Assembly: GCF_950023065.1 (NCBI RefSeq)
Contig: NC_088679.1
Span: forward strand, 32,674,001-32,738,000
Length of the DNA stretch: 64,000 nt
Source: Planococcus citri
Lineage: Eukaryota; Arthropoda; Insecta; Hemiptera; Pseudococcidae
Direction of reading: 5' to 3'
In this document: in pieces, positions 61,701-64,000 of the stretch
Layout: the number at the start of each line of letters is the position of its first letter
Numbering within the stretch: the stretch's first letter is position 1
Made by a program: the position numbers and the translations under genes
Notes under the pieces: model-generated
The model's input: only the letters and a program-made list of their open reading frames with translations
What the model was told of the DNA's origin: nothing
Databases searched by the model: none

Positions 61701-62906
61701 TATTATTGTTTTGATGAATTGTACGTTATGGCAAATACAAGCAATAGCATTTTTTCGATTGCTAAAACTTTTGTGTGATTTTATTACTAATCCTATTCTG
61801 CTTATTTTCGAAATACAGCACACTATTTACAACAGTGTCAATGCAAAATCCACAAAACTTGCGAGTACGTTATGAGTATACTCAATGCGCAAATTCGCTG
61901 ACGTTAGACCTTGCTGAGCCACGTACGATGATGGATACGAGTTCGAAATTTTTATTTTTTCTCTCTAATTTACCTACGCTAATTAGTATATAATAATGCT
62001 AATTTGGTTTACACAAAATTTCTATAATTACGTGTTTACTTACCTCTTTGGGTTTCTTTTGCAACTAGCTTCCCTGAACTGATTGTGAATTGATCCATGT
62101 AACGATTACTGAGTACCGAGCTGCTTAAAATTACAACGCAGACGTCATCTTGAGTACCTGTAAAAATGCAAAGAGAAATAATATTCGATATCGTCAATCT
62201 AAAATCATCAATTCATCATCTACCTATAATGACCTGCGACAACATCTACCTATATAATAATCTGCACCTTAGTTTTAAGAAATTATTGTTTAGTTTGCAC
62301 ATTTTAATAAAGCGCACTAAATTGATGCATCTTTTACCTCGCCTTTGTAAATATTTTTCTGTCAAGTTTGTTAAACCTTTATGCTACGTTTAACCTTTGC
62401 GATGCACAATTTTACTAGATTTAATTTCAGCGTGTCACGCTTGCACTTTCTTTTTTGAAAAAATCCAATAACAGGGTGACGTTAAACTCGAAATTGATTG
62501 CACTTATTTTAAAATCTATTGCACTTATATTTTAAACTTGCACCTATCACTTAAGAAAATATATTGTAAAATATCATACATACCTAGTATTAAGACTTAC
62601 TTTTAAGAATTCTTTGATTTTGGTTCAAGTTTTTCATTTTTTCATCCCTTTGGTCGTCACCCTGAAACAAAAATTACATCATCATTAAAAATATTGTAGG
62701 TACCTACAAAAAGCAGTTACAGCAAAATTAAGAACGTTTTTTCATACCTGTAACTGAAAAGATTCCGGATTCCTGATCTTGTACCTGCAACAGAAAAAAT
62801 TATAATTAAAATTCTATTAAAAATTCTAAATTTCTAAATTAAGTATCAGCCATTGTACACTTACCAGATGTCGATACCTACCTAGCTCGCTCATACGCAC
62901 TTTCAT
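58713..62906 (-). CDS. Antisense spliced gene, 5' exons (about 86-residue ORF)
   Basis: Exon 1 ends at 62,865 (CATCTG|gtaagtg). Later exons are 62,601-62,661 (acceptor tttttgtttcag, donor gtaagtc), 62,044-62,157 (acceptor catttttacag, donor gtaagta) and 58,645-58,756. Starting at the ATG at 62,906 (MKVRMSELGRYRHL), the frame joins GDDQRDEKMKNLNQNQRILK, then 38 open codons including DDVCVVILSSSVLSNRYMDQ, then DPVVELPTVRTSDC and a TGA at 58,713. All junctions are in phase (0, 1, 1). A further 37-nt exon (62,748-62,784) is also flanked by strong sites; including it brings a premature stop. The last intron (62,043 to 58,757) contains the whole 712-codon ORF on the other strand. No family was recognised. 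Confidence 0.65.
59104..59196 (+). promoter_or_regulatory. Splice signals in front of the 712-codon ORF
   Basis: An acceptor (ttttctcgcaaacag, ending 59,103), a 17-nt mini-exon (59,104-59,120), a donor (CGTCAG|gtaacc) and a second acceptor (ctgcgttattag, ending 59,196) line up just before the ATG. They would allow the ORF to be expressed from a spliced subgenomic messenger, as retroviral env genes are. This competes with the TATA-box model. Confidence 0.4.
59144..59150 (+). promoter_or_regulatory. TATA-like box upstream of the 712-codon ORF
   Basis: TATAAAA lies 61 bp before the ATG at 59,211, a workable distance for a dedicated promoter with a short leader. Confidence 0.35.
59211..61349 (+). 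CDS. RING-like / coiled-coil / SGNH-like protein of the LTR element (712 codons)
   Basis: Residues 6-61 form a RING-H2-like zinc cluster: Cys6, Cys9, Cys27, His29, His32, Cys35, Cys56, Cys61; the last pair spacing (C-x4-C) is unusual. Residues about 95-139 form a heptad-like coiled coil. Residues about 280-450 resemble an SGNH-hydrolase domain: VLLIGDGHIYAL (GDGH at 287-290, Gly where enzymes have Ser), VSIGNFDV at 338-345, LIIIPLLPHPTEYQ, and a closing DQHGPFFSPLNYIGVARSI block at 426 with His428. Residues about 460-600 are Ser/Thr-rich, about 620-680 basic, and 690-712 strongly acidic. Finger plus coiled coil plus esterase fold resembles ORF1 of CR1-like LINEs, an unexpected match in an LTR element. 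It could be a nucleic-acid-binding or assembly protein, or an E3-like factor; activity as an esterase is doubtful. The ATG follows a splice acceptor by 14 bases. Confidence 0.85.
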   Translation: MSDPTCVYCGLSVNHQQTNDNIGISSCKHYYHWKCIYTLFQKSTEMNNIRQKIVKCTALACMQTLAPGDFEQTPAPAPIPIPTVSFDPVNTQAPSLTNELDRLNATIGKLTILVEDLRAENTLLKKQYAEVLKTIENSSVTKNPTPIIPQNTNINLPDRVTFHYNHPKTIRNLETCRVPAQHRAQGQAYHSPNVINFRSDHRCHNPCAQNRGINDPRLQQQPVLRNPNEDRPSYHRRYRHRFGTDSSELKPYYPLNSYPHFFTTAGYKLGSEEYVSAFFAFDVLLIGDGHIYALARYLEDGKPHEGMLDRRMYAHNLLLRNLVNYLASFDKLPPRLMVSIGNFDVHCRTSYDEFYAQMNDLCLILQEQHVRELIIIPLLPHPTEYQSSYEDIMRALNQNWGPAFGGAVTRISIIFRELNERTPELDQHGPFFSPLNYIGVARSIKNRFIPEVQRGIEYPPTTDQTTLTTTSSTTQTSPPITTTPAANNASTASTLTSTSSSFTGVISTSVISSATTTTAVTSQTQSTPTPTQAENITPGTSQSTTQTNESSVPGKSTSTNETENFDDNSTTPPRTENPHNTSHNLVLVKSTARTPTYAELVKRRQIEALKRSKSWMKILPKNKTIDLTKPSVRAKLTPNLKIPRVSPPVKTTPLKAKNKPKTLEKPTKVVADKQMLEKILAVLHNSEEEEEETEEEEKIVDEEETEYDDMSE
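61350..62040. other. 3' region after the 712-codon ORF
   Basis: Very AT-rich with no AATAAA close to the stop and no splice-supported exon on either strand. It belongs to the large intron of the antisense gene. Confidence 0.45.
62748..62784 (-). other. 37-nt optional (poison-type) exon of the antisense gene
   Basis: Acceptor ttttttctgttgcag and donor TTACAG|gtatga are both strong. The length is not a multiple of three; inclusion after exon 1 leads to a TGA a few bases into the next exon, giving a 27-residue product. Confidence 0.5.
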
Positions 62907-63010
62907 AGCGTATTTCAAGTGATTTTCTTGTCTAAAACCACCCCTTCATGACACAAAATTCATCTTTCATGGAAGGTATTCAAAATTCACTTTTTCAAAA
63001 TTATTTTCAC

Positions 63011-63019
63011 CTTTATATA
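63011..63019 (-). promoter_or_regulatory. TATA box of the antisense gene
   Basis: On the minus strand the sequence reads TATATAAAG, about 105 bp before the first usable ATG. Transcription would start near 62,985, between the 3' LTR and the exons, in the direction opposite to the LTRs. Confidence 0.5.
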
Positions 63020-63299
63020 ACTACCTCAAAATTGTTTCTCTCTCTTTTCTCTCGAACCTGTCAAGATGCTGTCCGCATACTGCTGTCTCTTTGGACCATT
63101 AATGGCTTATCAGTAATGTAATTTCTTTGAAGTTGCGCACTGATGGTTTATTATTGTAAAAAGGGGCAAATTCAGTGCTGATATCATCTCCTTGGGCAAA
63201 ATTCTATGCCTCCTATCCATTTTTCGATAGCCATCTTATCATCGGTATGCTTATCACATACTTTCGGCTACTCTGGCTGTGGACAAAGCAGTCAAGTAT

Positions 63300-63435
63300 G
63301 GATGGGGCAGTAGGGGTCCCTAGGGGGACTGGGTACGTTAGGGGGGGCGCTGGGGCATATCTTTAGTTCATCTTTTTCGTGATCCATGCTTACCTCCTAT
63401 GTCCAGACTTCAGAGTTAACCCATGAAGGGGCATT
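63300..63435 (+). promoter_or_regulatory. G-rich tract and candidate polypurine tract before the 3' LTR
   Basis: A G-rich run (about 63,301-63,356, including gttagggggggcgctgggg) and, adjacent to the LTR, gaaggggca (63,425-63,433) precede TGTGATG at 63,436. The adjacent purine block is the likelier plus-strand primer, although it is short and separated by two T residues. Confidence 0.4.
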
Positions 63436-64000
63436 TGTGATGAGCGGATATGCCCTGCTCGCCTATGTAGTTATTCGTGTAATTCTTTCATGAGTGTGGC
63501 TTATGGTAATAAATCCGATGGGAGGAGCCATAAGCCACTAATGTACTCGCGATCCGAGCCTCGCTGCTGGGATCGTGATGCTAGAAAAATCACTTGGTCT
63601 ACGACACTCGAGCTCTCTAGATCAATGTCGCTCTCGGTAAATATGTACAAGGCTTATACAGCTTGCGATTCGCGATATACCTATCTATGGATAGTTCTTT
63701 TGATTTCTTTCTATAACGCTTACTTCGTTAAATCCTGCGTAAGTTCGCGGTACTTTCTTAGTCACTGGCCAAGTTACTCCGGACACTTGAGCCTTTGTCT
63801 CTACAAAAATGGGTCTTCGACGCGTCCTGCCGATGCGACTAATATTTGGGGTCAGCACAGGAGAGGCAGGTAACATGTACATTGACAATGCGTACTTACT
63901 TATCTAAGGTAACTGTTTAATTCTTTTACCGGGGTTGCGTTCGCCCTTACATAGTGCCCTTTTAGTAATTATTGAGATGACGTCATAAATGTCATCTGAG
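63436..64000 (+). repeat. 3' long terminal repeat, truncated by window end
   Basis: 565 bp are present, matching 47,618-48,182 with no indel and, by eye, one substitution (tactcgcgatcc here, tactcccgatcc in the 5' copy). The remaining half of the LTR and the target duplication lie beyond the window. Confidence 0.88.

Larger units (their letters stand above)
47618..64000 (+). mobile_element. Large LTR-type element without polymerase (3' LTR truncated by window end)
   Basis: The element is bounded by direct repeats starting TGTGATGAGCGGATATGCCC at 47,618 and 63,436. A tRNA-Lys-like primer-binding site follows the first, and a purine-rich stretch (gaaggggca) precedes the second. The interior (48,744-63,435) holds a protease-bearing 907-codon ORF, a 712-codon RING/SGNH-like ORF, a small two-exon gene and an antisense multi-exon gene. 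No YXDD box, RNase H or integrase motif was found in the long frames on either strand, so it should depend on a helper polymerase. The 565 bp of LTR that can be compared differ at one base by eye. The outer target duplication cannot be checked because the right end lies outside the window. An alternative is that the right repeat belongs to a second element. Confidence 0.8.

Noticed and set aside
47618..63435. Hidden reverse transcriptase or integrase in the LTR element
   Set aside because: I looked for YXDD-type boxes and zinc HHCC/DDE patterns in the longer frames on both strands and found none. A profile search in six frames with splicing would settle it.

Overview
The window looks like nuclear DNA of an arthropod. 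It is strongly AT-rich, has spliceosomal GT-AG introns, polyadenylation signals and dense transposon debris, and it carries scattered TAGGTAGGTA/TACCTACCTA and ACGAGTA words of the kind I associate with hemipteran genomes such as mealybugs. The species-level guess is weak. I recognise no complete conserved host gene.

Layout. 1-47.6 kb is repeat-rich non-coding DNA. At 2.85-5.74 kb lies a dead non-LTR retrotransposon (YADD reverse transcriptase) cut by two later DNA-transposon insertions. One has an 8-bp target duplication; the other is a 1.56-kb element packed with ACTAGTAGTA words. Further inverted-repeat elements lie at 9.9-10.6, 11.5-11.8, 26.9-28.1 and 32.8-33.0 kb. At 35.8-40.3 kb there is a nest of at least seven inserted elements. 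Several are hAT-like, start CAGGG, end CCCTG and have perfect 8-bp target duplications. One element (A) is interrupted by C, which holds D (holding E) and F. An uninterrupted twin of A (B) lies in reverse orientation inside a TA-flanked mariner-like MITE (G). The stretches between these elements show no supported genes.

47,618 to the window end is one large LTR-type element. Its 5' LTR (about 1,126 bp, TG...ACA) is followed by a primer-binding site resembling tRNA-Lys. The 3' LTR starts at 63,436 and is cut off by the window edge; the 565 bp visible differ from the 5' LTR at one base by eye, so the insertion looks young. The 14.7-kb interior contains no visible reverse transcriptase, RNase H or integrase. 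It holds (i) a 907-codon plus-strand ORF with an SGNH-hydrolase-like domain followed by a retropepsin-like aspartic protease; (ii) a 712-codon plus-strand ORF with a RING-H2-like finger, a coiled coil, a second SGNH-like domain and a Ser/Thr-rich, basic then acidic tail; (iii) a small two-exon plus-strand gene; and (iv) on the minus strand, a TATA box and at least ten exon-like blocks with consensus splice sites, whose reading frames join across most junctions.

This element is the best candidate for an undescribed system: a non-autonomous giant LTR element with a protease but no polymerase, paired SGNH-like proteins in which the usual GDS serine reads glycine in both, and an intron-containing antisense gene. 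Antisense introns would survive passage through a plus-strand RNA intermediate, which makes such cargo plausible. Domain names rest on motif reading only; splice models come from sequence consensus and reading-frame continuity, without transcript data.
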